From Aphidius gifuensis (lineage: Eukaryota > Arthropoda > Insecta > Hymenoptera > Braconidae), in the NCBI RefSeq assembly GCF_014905175.1, contig NC_057792.1, positions 14,142,963 to 14,206,962 on the forward strand: DNA of 64,000 nucleotides, written 5' to 3'. The position numbers and the translations under genes are program-made. The number at the start of each line of letters is the position of its first letter. The first letter of the stretch is position 1. The notes under the pieces were generated by a model, which worked only from the letters and a program-made list of their open reading frames with translations, had not been told where the DNA came from and searched no databases. Positions 1 through 12,100 of the stretch are shown here, in pieces.

Positions 1-481
1 TGCAAATTTTATCACCAAAAAAGCCAACCACATGCAGACACACATACACACACAAAAATGGGGTAATAATTTGTAACATGTATGATGAAGAGGGTGACAA
101 GTCATTCAAGATCACAACGGTATATCATCATCAAGCATGACACCAGTAGCCTCGACATGTGATGATGCATCTATCTACTAATCTTTTTTTTTTTTTTAAT
201 TATTTTTTAAATGCCCTAGGTATTCACCATGTATACTGTGCAAAGATGCAATTGTCATTATTTCACGGACGAAAAAAAGAGGGATGCTTCTATTCATCCG
301 GCGTCTAACGATTTTTTTTTTTTAATTTATGCTTTATATTTAGCACAAGGATTTCTAAAAGAAAAAATATATAATTAAAATTTGATAGTGTTTTAGAAAG
401 GATGATTAAATTTATTTTTAACAAATTTTTTTATTATTGTTTAAGATGAATTAAAAATCTTGGTCAATTAATATTGTTAAT

Positions 482-595
482 GTAGGTGAGCAAGAGCTAG
501 GAAGCTGGTATATCCGGAGGGGTTCACGTGACACCGATATGTCCCTGCATCCGTTCACGCAACTTGTCTTCTTTATCTGTGTTTAATTTTTTCTA
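482..595 (+). other. GC-rich island, possible terminal coding exon
   Basis: This island stands out from its surroundings by base composition. It follows an AG at its left edge and carries a plus-strand open frame of about 32 codons starting EQELGSWYIRRGSRD and ending at a TAA. The minus strand also has a short plausible frame (DKEDKLRERMQG), so strand is uncertain. It could be the last exon of a gene lying to the left of the window or a conserved non-coding element. I do not recognise the peptide. Confidence 0.25.
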
Positions 596-1106
596 TTGGT
601 AAATGTGCAAAATATATCGTGAAAAATTAACGAAAAAAAAAAAAACAATTTTATACATGTGTGTTTAAGAAACATGGTATTTTTAACAAACAATTTATAA
701 GACACAAATTGCTCAATTATATTATTGAATTTTCTACATCACTTTGACTCAATTATCATTTATTTTGCATGATTGATGTGTTTAGATGCTTAGAGTATTT
801 TTAGATTGTTTGTATTCAAGTTGTTTTATTTATTTTTTATTTTTTTAATGATCATTGTTGCTTATTATTTATTTATTTTTTGCTTTTTGTATTCACTTAT
901 TTTCTTGTTGTATTTTGGTGCTCTTTAATGTCAAGATGACAATGATTAAAAAAAGTAATATAAATTTAAAAAAATAAAAAATTGAATGATGAATGGGTTG
1001 CTCATTTGACAAAAATATTATCTAGATGGGGGAAGGGTTTGTGTACTCAGTACTAATACTAAGTTATCGAATATTCAGAATGATAAGAGGATGTTAGCGA
1101 AGTGAC

Positions 1107-1394
1107 GCGGGAAAATTTATATAAATATATTATATGGTTACCATCATCAAATCATTCATGATCAAATAATCAATGGGGCTTTATTATCCGCAATATTATT
1201 ATCATTTTTATTTAATTCAACTTTATACATAATTATAAATGCATTTTACATTTTTAAAATTCTAGATTATACTAGATGTCAAAATTGATTATTCCTCTCG
1301 TTTTTTTTTATTTTCATTTTCATTTTTTTATTGTAAATTTAGGTATCTAAAATCAATTCAATTTTTCCCGCTAAATTTACCTGTGGCCAATGAG
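1107..1394 (+). promoter_or_regulatory. Candidate promoter region of the RING gene
   Basis: Two sites resembling E2F consensus occur ahead of the RING gene: GCGGGAAA at 1107-1114 and TTTTTCCCGC at 1362-1371. A GGCCAATGAG box (CCAAT type) lies at about 1385-1394, some 210 bases before the start codon. Such sites suit a gene expressed in dividing or germ-line cells, but short motifs in A+T-rich DNA occur by chance. Confidence 0.25.
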
Positions 1395-1600
1395 ATTTTT
1401 TGAAAAAAAAAAAATAAAAAAATAAAGATCACGTGGTTTTTTAATTACGACAAGGTAATTTTTATTTATTTTTTTTTTTTATGAGAATTGTTGTGATGAT
1501 GTCATTCTTGTGTGAAAGCCATTGAAGACTTGAAGTGTCAAGTCGATGCAATTTTTAGATTTTTAAACATTAGATTTGTTTAGATTAATATTTATTTAAA

Positions 1601-2703
1601 ATGGAACACAATTGGTTTAGATGTAACGAATGTATTTGTGCAATGAAAAATAATAAACATCCATTTTCATTAACACAATGTGGTCATTTGTTTTGTGTTA
1701 ATTGTATCAAAAGAGGTAAGACAAAAATTTAAATATACCTTGCTTGAAGTAAATTAACATATGCCTTATTTTTTCAAGTTGCTAAAAGCTGTCCAATTTG
1801 TCGAACTGATAATGTTCAAGCAGTGGTGTTGGATCAACGTTTTCCACCAAATTTATCATCCCTGTTTGTACCGACTTTGGATGTCTTTCATCAATTGGAA
1901 TCCAATGCAAAATTTCACACAATGCAACATCTTCTTCTAGATGGTGCTTTTAAAAAACGAGTAAATACAACATATTATTATTTTTAAATTAAAAAACAAT
2001 TATTAATAATTAATAATACTTATCCAGGAAGAAAAATATAATCGTGTTAAAAAATTAACAATCAGTTTGAGTCAACAGCTGCCAAAAATTCATGATGAAA
2101 ATATTGAAATGGAAAAATTTATTGATCAACATTCGAAAAATTATTATCAACAAATACCAGTTAATTCTGAAGGAGCTGTTGGTAGTCATGATTTTTTACC
2201 AATGCCAATGGACATATCATTTACTCAGACTGTTAGAAGTTCACCATCACGAATTTCTCTGCAAACAAATGATTTGTACTTCTCAAAACAAAGCTCTGAT
2301 GAATCGTAAGTTTATTTTTAAATTAAATATTAATAATTTACATCACCTGGACTAAATGATTATTATCATTGATCTGTTTTCTTTTTTTTTTTTTTTTTTT
2401 GATAGATCTAGGCCCTCCAGAGATCGTGGATATCATACAGACTCTGAGTTTACATCTGGTTCGTTGTCACATCAAGAATTATTGACAACACCATATAATT
2501 CTGGTGAATTTAGAGTACCAACAAGCACAAAAGTACTTAAATCAGCTGCCCAATCAATTGGTTATTCAACCAACTCAATTTCAGGAAAACGAAATTCATT
2601 ATTAACACCAAGTTCAAACTCTGGAAATATTTATAAATTTAGTAATGATAGAAGCTATGCTGGTGGTCGTAAATTTTTTCGACTTAATAATTCATATTCT
2701 TAA
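1601..2703 (+). CDS. RING-finger protein, RNF212/Zip3 (vilya/narya/nenya) type
   Basis: Four exons join in frame: 1601-1715, 1779-1960, 2028-2305 and 2406-2703, with GT-AG introns of 63-100 bases, giving 290 aa. The N-terminus is a complete C3HC4 RING with C8, C11, C27, H29, C32, C35, C43 and C46, the last pair in a CPIC motif. It is followed by an aliphatic and then charged stretch compatible with a coiled coil (about residues 85-145), and a Ser/Thr/Asn-rich tail. This layout (N-terminal RING, coiled coil, disordered Ser-rich tail, about 300 aa) is that of the RNF212/Zip3 family of SUMO or ubiquitin E3 ligases. Those proteins sit on meiotic chromosomes and designate crossovers. The start is the first ATG before the RING. 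A polyadenylation signal AATAAA lies at 2744-2749. Orthology to one particular fly paralogue cannot be decided from this reading. Confidence 0.8.
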
Positions 2704-3242
2704 TAATTATAAATTTAAACTACCAATTAAAATTAACAATTAGAATAAACGTTGGAAAAATTGTTACATTTTTATCTCTTTTTTTGATTATGATCACTTT
2801 TTATTGTTAAATTTAATTTTTAATTAATTAAAAGGAATCATTCTTTTTTTTCTTTGTAAATACTAAACAAACACTTCCAAGTTAATTCCCCGCCAGAATA
2901 AATTAGCTGACGTGTGTGAAAAAAAAAAAAATAATAACAAAAAATAGAGAGAGAAAACAGTGGGACGATCCCCAGGTAAACATAACCTAAAAAACATGTT
3001 ATAAAATTCTGTTTATATTTTTCTTTAATATAAAAAAATTAATATCAAAAAGATAAATTGATTGAAACTTAAATAATAATTTAAAATTGTAATTAAATTA
3101 TTTATTAAACCAAGATTTATCATTAATTAATTAAATGAAATATTTATTTTTGAGTGTCTAATTTGTTGTTGTCTAGTAGACATAATTTTACAGGATAATT
3201 ATTTAATTAAAAATACATAATTACAATATTAAAAAAATTAAA
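2704..3242 (+). promoter_or_regulatory. Intergenic region with likely promoter and 5' UTR of the KIAA2013 gene
   Basis: It begins with the 3' UTR of the RING gene. A less A+T-rich segment around 2880-2980 contains CCCCGCC, a TGACGTG (CRE-like) motif and a purine run. It ends in CCCAG followed by GTAAAC at 2976, a good splice-donor shape for a non-coding first exon. The rest up to the ATG at 3243 is A+T-rich and may be an intron of the 5' UTR. A transcription start has not been located. Confidence 0.35.
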
Positions 3243-5650
3243 ATGAGGACTGGTGGTATGTTTGATCTACGTGAATTTAGTAAAAGAGTTAGAAGATTAT
3301 TTGATAGTAATTATTCACGTAGAAAAGTATTTTTTTTTGTCATAATATTTGGTGGTTTGTTATTGTATCTTGGAGTACCATTTGCTCAGTGGTTATTTAC
3401 AACAAAAATTGAAGAATTTCAAGGTAAAGAATAAACAATAAAATAAATAATAAACTAGATTAACTGAAAAGATTGATAAATCATTCATAAATTTAATTTA
3501 TTTCCATCAAACAGGATATGAAGAAATTTGTATCAGAGAAAAATTATCAAGCTACAATGTTGACACTATTGAAAATGATGCAATAATATTAAAAAATACA
3601 GATGAAAATGATGATAATACAAATAAATTATTGCCATATATTGGAAATGGTTTATTTGGTGTACAAATAACAACACCAGGTCGTTTATATATTCGTCATG
3701 ATCGAACACTTTCTCTTTATGGACAGTGGGATCCACTTGTATCAATACCAGGTGATGATGATATTACTGGACATCGTGAAGCAACTGTTATGCATTTTAC
3801 AAATGGAATTGTTAATAAACATCAATGTTTTAGAAGTGGTTATCATATTGATACTCAGTATTATGCACACAGAATATTTGATAATATACTTGTTCAAGAT
3901 GTTGTCATCAATAATCCATCATCAGTATCACAAGATGTTGTATTTAAATATTTATCAAATTCAAAATTATCTAATTATGAAATTAAAACAGTCAAGTAAG
4001 TTTTCGAAAAATAATTAATAATAAAATATATTAATTTTGTTGGTTTTTTTGTTGTAGAATTGAAGATGATAAAGATAATCATGAATACACAATGACATCA
4101 GGAACATTACCACTTCCAGATTCGAATCAAATAATTGTTGTTTCGATATTATATAAAATTCCTGATAAAAATATTCTAATAAAACCAAGAAGTACAATGA
4201 AATTTAAATTTTTAACAAGTATTTATTATAGTGAGCCACAAATAGCAAAAAGATATTTAACTGAACGTGAAGTTACTCAAAGAAAAGCCATTGAGGTAAT
4301 GATTTTCCATTGTTAAAATGTAATTTAATAATAATTATTAATTTTAATTTAAAGGCTATGAAAAAAGTATTAAATTCTCAACGTCAAGATCTACAAGAAA
4401 GTCATATTAATTCATGGAAAAAATATTGGCAAACCGGTTTTAGTATAAGTGAATCAAAAGCTAAAGATGCACTGAATGGATTAAAGATAAATTCAACAAT
4501 ATATTATGTTTTGTCTCAAGTACCAAAAGCTGGAGTTAATCTTGAAGAATCAGTGTCAAGTAATGAGGGTTGTTATCGTGGTCATCATACTCTGTAAGTA
4601 TTTTTAAAAAATTGTAATTATTAATGAAATGTATTTTTAATTAATTTTATCATCTATTTATTTATCAAGTGATGCACCAAAACTTTGGAAAGATACTTCA
4701 ACAATTGATGGTGTTAATACAGTTGTTAAAACATGGCTAATAACACTTGAAAAATTGGGATGTTATCATTTGATGAAAGGTGGTCCATCAGCAGTTCAAC
4801 AAGCCATTATTTTAAGTCTTGGTGGATTAAGATTTAGCAATCAACATCTTGAATTTAATATTGATCCAAGTTATTTGCACAGAAACTATTTATTCAGGTA
4901 TTTAAAAAAAATATCTTTCAACTTTTGAATATCTTTTTTTAACAATATATAAATATTCAAAAGTTTTATGCAAAATATTCAGTTGAATAATATGAATATT
5001 AAATTGAAAAAATTTTAGATTATTTAAAGTATTTAAATACTTTTAAAATTAAAAAAAATTATATTTTTTTCTCTGTTAAATATAGACGAAAAAGCTTAAT
5101 CAAGAAATTTTATTTTTTATAAAATTTTAACTGAATAAATTGAAAGTTTAATTTATGTAAATATCAAATGGTTTATTTTTTTTTCAGACGAATTAATTAT
5201 GGAAATGTAACACATGTTAATATATCAGTAACTGTTGGTGATGATAATCGCGCTGTTCTTGGTGTTGCATTGGACAGAAGTGACAGTGATTATTACGGTT
5301 GTGATGCTGGATGTTTAGATTCACCAGTTAAATTAAAACAAGCATACACAAATTTTCCAGTTAAATTAACAAAACCACTAACAGCAATTTTATATATAAC
5401 AGCTGATTATCAACATATGCAAGATTTAAGAAAAGCTCTTCATGTACATACAATCCACGAGGCACCAGCTCATGATCATCAAGTCATGGCACTCCACAAA
5501 CATGGACATCAACTTGGTGGCTTACCAACATTTTTTTGGGTAACAATTTGCTTTTTAATTGTTGTTTTTCATTTATTTTTATGTAAACTCATTATTGCTG
5601 AATATTGCACAAATAATGAACGTCCAAGATCGCGTCATAGTAAACCTTAA
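3243..5650 (+). CDS. KIAA2013 orthologue (DUF2152 membrane protein)
   Basis: Six exons join in frame: 3243-3423, 3515-3995, 4058-4295, 4355-4593, 4670-4897 and 5188-5650, giving 609 aa, close to the roughly 630 aa of the human protein. An N-terminal basic segment is followed by a hydrophobic anchor at about residues 28-50. A large, probably lumenal domain follows, then a second hydrophobic segment near the C-terminus (FFWVTICFLIVVFHLFLCKL) and a short basic tail. Family-specific blocks are visible, including LPYIGNGLFGVQ near the start, LEKLGCYHLMKGGPS, LSLGGLRFSNQHLEF and YGCDAGCLDSPVKL. These align with human KIAA2013 in the same order, and the final membrane segment ending HLFLCKLI-AEYC matches especially well. 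The biochemical role of the family is not established. An AATAAA signal is at 5708-5713. Confidence 0.88.
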
Positions 5651-8327
5651 TTATCATTTAAAAATACATATATTATTAATAATTATAAGTTATTTATATA
5701 TTAATTAAATAAACAAAAATATAATTTTTGTAAATATTTAAATAATGATATACATTCGTTGTAAATGATAAACAAAATAAGTTTGTAAAATAAACAAAAA
5801 AAAATTTAATTAAAAAATATTAATTGTTGGTTTATTGGGAGGAGAGTTTGGGAATATTTAATAACAATATATTTAATTAATTTATACGTGAGCAGTGAAT
5901 GAGCATTTTTTTTTTTCTTTATCAGCTTTTTTTTTTTTATATCTTTTTTTGTTCTATACATTTTATTAAATCACACAAATCATATACAACCATTATTATT
6001 AAAAATTTCATCATGAGATTTTTTTTTTTCATTATTATTTTTTTGTTAATTAGTTTTATTTGTTTTTTTTTTTTTTTTTTATTAAATAGCAATGACCTGC
6101 ATATTTCTATTGACGTACAACATTCATATATTATTATTTTTAAATTTAATATAAAAGTTTTTATTTTTTTAACAAATATCAACTGGTTGGTTTATATTTC
6201 TACTATTGATGAATTTTTATGGTTTTTTTTTTGGCACACAATTAACTGTTTCAGGCATTCGAACATATTTTTTTAATGATAAAATATAATAGACTATTAA
6301 ATTTCAACAAATAATAAACATTAATAACATTTTTATTTTAAATAAAAAATTAAAATACATTGGCATTTATTTACAATGATAATTTAATAATCTAACACGA
6401 TTTAATAATTTTTGTTTTTTTTTTTATATTATTGATGAATTAGTAGATTATTTTTTTTCTAAATTGATTTTTTTTTGCCATTTATTTACACAACATATCT
6501 AAATCTAGACAATGAATATTTGAATTTTTTTATTTCATTATTTTATCGAACTACAATTTACTAATGATTTTTTATTTAATATTTCGTCCGTTAATTATTA
6601 TTTTCCAGTAATACTGATGATATTTATGAGCAAGTTCTTAGTTCAATATTAAACACTGAGTATTTATAAATGACTGATTATTTAGTTTACATTTGTCAAA
6701 GTAAATTCGACAAAATAAATGACAAAAATAATAAATATAAATTATAAATTAGAAATAAATAAATCATGACAAAATAAATTTCGATTTCGAAATGGAAAAT
6801 CTGTACTAAATAATTACTAAGCCACAGATTATTTTTATCTTGGCTATAATTAAAAAATTTCTCGCATGATTTATGTGTATAAATATTGGAAAAAAATTAT
6901 TTCGTTATGATTTATTTAAAGAATATTTATTTCGACGCAGTTGTTGCAATTTTTTGTTATCGAATTTATTTTGACAAATTTATTTTATGGTGTAATCAAT
7001 TATTATATTTAACAATAATTATTATTTATTTATATTATTTTTTTAGTGCCATTTTTGCAGCGGTATATATTTATTAAAATTTTTCTTTTTAATTGTGATT
7101 TTTTCACCTCACAATGGAAATTTAAAATTGACGTTAATTATACTTATACATTAATTAATAATAATAATACAAAGACCATCGTATTTTAAATACACTTGGA
7201 TCAATACAGATTATTTATTTTTTAATTTTTCAATTCATATCGTGCTGCAAGTTGCACGAGATTTCAAAAGTAGAAAATAATAAATAAATAAATCATTACC
7301 ATATATCAATCAACAGAAAAAAAACAATTTATAAATTATTTACAAAATTTTAATTTTAATATCAATGAAAAACTGATTGTCCTTTTATAATAAATAATAA
7401 ATAATTTTTAAAAATAAATTAAATAACTACAATTGAAATCTCAGTGCATAATAAAATATGAAATTAAAAAAAAAAAAAGATCAAAATATAAATTAAAAAA
7501 GTTTTATTAAACCGCATGGAAATAAAATGAAAATAAAAAAAAAAGGCTAAAAGTTGTTATCAACTATCTACAAGTTATTTTTTATATATGATAAAATTTT
7601 ATGTATAAAAAAATAGCAGTTGAGTCGGGCCAATGAAAAATGAAAAAAAAATAAAAATAGGCTTATGAGAAATGAGGCCGGATACTTTGGTGCCGGTTAA
7701 GAGACACAAGTAAATTAACCAACGACAATATCATCATAAAATTCATACATGTGTTGATGATAATAATACTTGTAATAATTTACGTCCCGTAATAACGATA
7801 TACTCATCATCACGACACTAATCAATGCCATTTTAATATTTATATTTTACAAAAAAAAAAAAGTTTAATATTAAAATGAACACGCGAAAACCTGGACACT
7901 CGGGATATATTTTTAAATTATAAATAAAGTGCTACCATGGCTTTTAAAGTATCCTTTACCAACTTTAATTAAATTAACACAAAAAAATAATAATAAAGTT
8001 TGAATGAATTATAAAATTTAATCTAGTCTTATGAAAAAAAAAAATTCATGATATTTTTTTGTCTTAAATTAATTTGAAATAAATAACATTTAAAAAATGA
8101 TATCACTTAATTTATATTCTATTTTACTATATAATATATTTATTAAATAAAAAAAAATTTTATTTAATTTATATTTACATTATTATTTTATCGATATTTT
8201 AAAGAAAAAAACAAGTAGATTTTTTTATAATATAAAAAAAATGTAATGTGATAATATTTGATGAAAAATATATTTCTGAAATAAAAAATAGTCTAAAAAT
8301 AAAATAGAAAGATGATGAAAGATATGA
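5651..8327. other. A+T-rich intergenic spacer
   Basis: Long poly-T and poly-A tracts make apparent ORFs rich in Phe, Ile, Leu and Lys on both strands; I treat these as non-coding. A moderately GC-richer patch at about 7660-7810 has no convincing coding frame and could be regulatory. Nothing else is recognisable. Confidence 0.6.
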
Positions 8328-8528
8328 AAAAAAAAAAAAGTAGGATATGAAAGCCAAACATTCCTTGACCTTTTTAAGGATTTGATCGTAAGTAACGTAG
8401 CACCTATTACCGTCTCGATAATATTGGATGATATGATAGCACTCAAAATGGACATAGAGGCTTTCATTACAAAACTGCCACTCAAGCGTGAGAAAATATA
8501 CCAAGACATTGTATGTTTGTCATTATGA
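8328..8528 (+). other. Coding-like orphan segment, no assigned function
   Basis: A sharply bounded island of higher GC in poly-A surroundings. The plus strand has an open frame that includes FLDLFKDLIVSNVAPIT and LKMDIEAFITKLPLKREK and ends at TGA 8526-8528, an amphipathic composition typical of real protein. Two minus-strand frames are also open (one includes LEWQFCNESLYVHFECYH), so the strand is undecided. No initiator context or partner exon was found. It may be a remnant of a transposed gene or viral-type insert; I recognise no family. Confidence 0.3.
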
Positions 8529-8769
8529 TAAAAATTCTCCATCGAAAAATCTTGTTATATCAAATAGCAAAAAAAAAACAAGCAAAAAAAAAAAAATAAT
8601 AAATAAACAAAAGCTCTTATTACATCCTATCTAATTTCTCGCTAATTTTAATAATGAAAAATTTCATAAAAATCTCTTCTTAATTTTCATTAAAACAATA
8701 TTGTAAATAAAATGGAAGACAGTATAATAATAATAACAACAACATTATTTACAATAATTTACTTAATTT

Positions 8770-9188
8770 TTATGATGACATATCGGAAAATGTTGGTGAT
8801 GGACTTGACATAGCATATCCATTAAAATAATCTTCATTTAAAGTATTAATTCTTGTTGAAATTGTAGGAATAACATCATCAATTTCAGCTGACTAAAATG
8901 ATATTTAATATAAGCAAATAATCAATTAAAAAATAAATTTAAAAAAATCGATATTACCTGGACGGTTTGTGTTCCAGAATCAATAAAAACAGATTCATTA
9001 TTTTTACAAATATTATTTTTCTGTTGTATATCATGTATAGTAATTGGTACAGTATAACAATGATCAACAATTTGATGATTATCATAATTAATAATTGTAT
9101 TATCAATTAGAAAATCACTTGTATTTGACATCACCATATCCCCATTTAATTTATTAATATTATCAAAGGATTGGTGTTTACAAAAAAC
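8770..9188 (-). CDS. In-frame C-terminal extension of the glutamate receptor beyond a TAG stop
   Basis: Directly after the TAG at 9191-9189 the same frame stays open for 77 codons (9188-8958). It ends at CAG followed by a GTAATA donor, resumes after an AG acceptor at 8892 in the same phase, and runs 40 more codons to a TAA at 8772-8770. The encoded tail is Asn/Asp/Ser-rich, as expected of a cytoplasmic GPCR tail, and ends SPSPTFSDMSS. Intact frame across a splice junction argues that it is or recently was translated. Possible explanations are stop-codon readthrough, an alternative transcript, a recent nonsense mutation or a base error. Which one applies cannot be decided here. Confidence 0.5.
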
Positions 9189-12100
9189 CTAGCTAAATGA
9201 TGTTTCATCACATGATGGACTTAATGGTGTATCACCATTTATAAATTTATTATCATTTTGACTTTGTCGTGTTGGACTACTTCTTGAACATGATGTAACA
9301 CTTTGCATTGTTTGACTACGTGTACCAGTAAATCTCATTGAATAATTTCTTCTATGACTTATTTGTGCAATACCAGTATTTTGTCCAATACCAGATAACA
9401 CACCAATACCTCCACTGATATTTGTATTTTGATGACCAGGACGTATATTTTTATCTGGTTGAAATAGAACAATATATACTTTTGGTGTAAATAAACAACC
9501 AAGTGCAACTGTTGCTGATATATTAATACACATACACATACTTGCTATTTGTATTGTATAATCATTATATGTACTAAAATATATTGGTACAAATGCTAGC
9601 CAAACAATGCAAGTTGAATACATTGTAAAACCAATGTATTTTGCTTCATTAAAATTTTCAGGCATTTTACGTGTTTTAAATGCATATAATGTACACATTA
9701 ATATTAATACCATATTATAAACAAGTGACATCATCAATGAAAATGTTGATACACGACATGTTAGAACAGCTGTTAATGTACTTGGATGAATTTCTTTTGT
9801 ACTTGGTGGTTCAATTATGAGCCATACAATTGCACCAATTAATTGTAAAGCTGTTATTCCTATAATTATTATAATTATTATAATAATTGTTGGTGAAATA
9901 AATTATGATGATGATGATATACTTACCAAGTGATATTGCAACTTGACTTTTTGGTGATGTATATGATGGTCTTTTTACACATCTTTTTCCTTGATCAAAT
10001 ATTCTTGCAATACGATTTGTTTTAGTTAATATTGCACTATAACAAATACTCAAACAAAGACCAAGACCAATTCTTAAAATTGTACAGTTTAAAATTGATG
10101 GTTCACTTAGTATTATAAATGTCATTCCATAACATGATAATATTCCAGCTAATAATACGTAACATAATTCACGGCCAGATGCCATTATAACTGGTGTACG
10201 ATTAAATCTTTAATAAAAATAAAAATATATAGAATATTTATTTAAAAAATTGCTTGTTATTTATTTTAATGTTGTTCAAAAAAATAATGAGGATAAAGAA
10301 AAGAATTTTATATACAAAACAATTAAACAACAATTGTAAAAAAAAAAATATCTCACCTTACAAAGACAATAATTGTAAATATTGTACAAAGAATACCACC
10401 ACTTGAAAATACAAGTGGTACAATTGCCCATGGACTTTCCCATGGTATAACTTCAGCTGGTACTTTGATACATCTTGATTTTGATAAATTCGGTGCCCAT
10501 CCAGGCCGACAGCTTTTACATGAATCGTTAAAAACATAAGCATTCTCTGGACATCTCATACAGCTCCAACAGCATGCATCCTGAAAATAATTAAAAAATT
10601 TTTTATTAAAAAATTTCAAACACAAGCTCAACAATATAAGAACAACTTTATTTTTTATTGTAATAAATTTTTGACATAGAATAAAGTTAGTATAATTAAG
10701 AATTTGTGGTTTTTTATATGTATTTTTCTCTTTTATTTTATTTTTTACAATGTAGCCTCATTATTCGTGTTGGATGCTTGAAGGATTAATAGGAGTATAA
10801 CGATAACAAAAAAGAAGAAAAATAAAAATAATAATAAATAAAAAACGTGAGTACAGAGTGACTGAGTTAGAGTCTGAAATTAAAGAAAATAAAATAGAGC
10901 AGAGGTAACACAGAATAAAAAAGAGTAAAGGAAATAAAAACATATAAAAAATAAAAAATAAACGCAAACGTTCAGTAGGGATGAGAATTGCGACCGTGGC
11001 TATTCTATTATTGGAAAATTCAGGCTTCATGTATAGAGAGCTGAATGATAAGAAAATAAAAATAAATAAAAAATAAATAAAATAGTAAATAAAAATATAA
11101 CAATTGTCAATTTTTAAATTGATAAAAATTCACTCAATTATTCAACTCTATAATAAAACAAAATACACATGAAGAAATAAAATTGACTCAAAGTTTTATA
11201 AAGAAAAAAAAAACTTAAACTTTTGCAATAAAAAAATAAGATGATGTCACGAAATTGCTAAAAAAAAAAAAATAGAAAAAAACAATATTAAAAAACAACT
11301 GGAAATGGTTTTTGAGTGCAAGTTGAAAATAAAAAAAAATAAATTGAAAATAAAATAAATTATTTTTTTGTATTGTACTGGTTCTGGATGATTAAATTGA
11401 CTTTTTATTAAATAAAAATAATCATAATAATAAAAAAGTAAATGAATAAAATAATAATTTAAATAATTTTTCAATTTAAAATTGTAAATAACATATTTAT
11501 AATATTTTTATAATAATAGTATTCATTTCAATTGAATAAATTATTAATCTAATTATTATAAAAATATTATTAAAAATAATACAATATACATTTGAGTTAA
11601 ACTAATAAATTAAAATTTCATTTAAAATTAAAATAGTAGTTTTAGTTTCAAAGCCACACACAATACAAAAGCCGAGATAACTTTATATTAACTCTATTTT
11701 ATCTTTTTCTCCATCAAATAATACTATATACATTTATCTCAATGTACATCTCTCTACACATTCTATTAAAATACATCTAGCCAAAACCAAGTGTCTAACA
11801 AATATATAAACACTTTGAAATTGTCAATTTTGTAAATTTATTCAACTCAATATAAAATGATTAAATACATCAAGTTAATTAGCGACAAACTTTTGTATAA
11901 ATACTTGAATTTAAAAGGAAAAAATAAACTCGATATCCACTTGAATAAAAATGATTATAAATAGATGATAAAGAATGATAAAGATGATAAAGAAAAAACC
12001 AAAAATAAAAGTCATATAGATAAATTAGAAATCAATTAAAAATAAAATAACAAAGTTGTATAAAAAAAAAAAAAGCTTTTCAACATGTGTTTGATGATGT

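Larger units (their letters stand above)
1..1600. other. A+T-rich intergenic DNA upstream of the RING gene
   Basis: Mostly low-complexity A+T sequence with poly-A and poly-T runs. Less A+T-rich patches lie near 60-180, 480-590 and 1020-1115. The patch near 78-140 has a short plus-strand open frame of about 20 codons without recognisable homology. No complete gene is supported here. Confidence 0.6.

Noticed and set aside
5899..6276. 125-codon plus-strand ORF rich in Phe and Ile, and its antisense partner
   Set aside because: Produced by poly-T and ATT tracts; no charged or polar periodicity, no family resemblance, downstream of the KIAA2013 polyadenylation signal.
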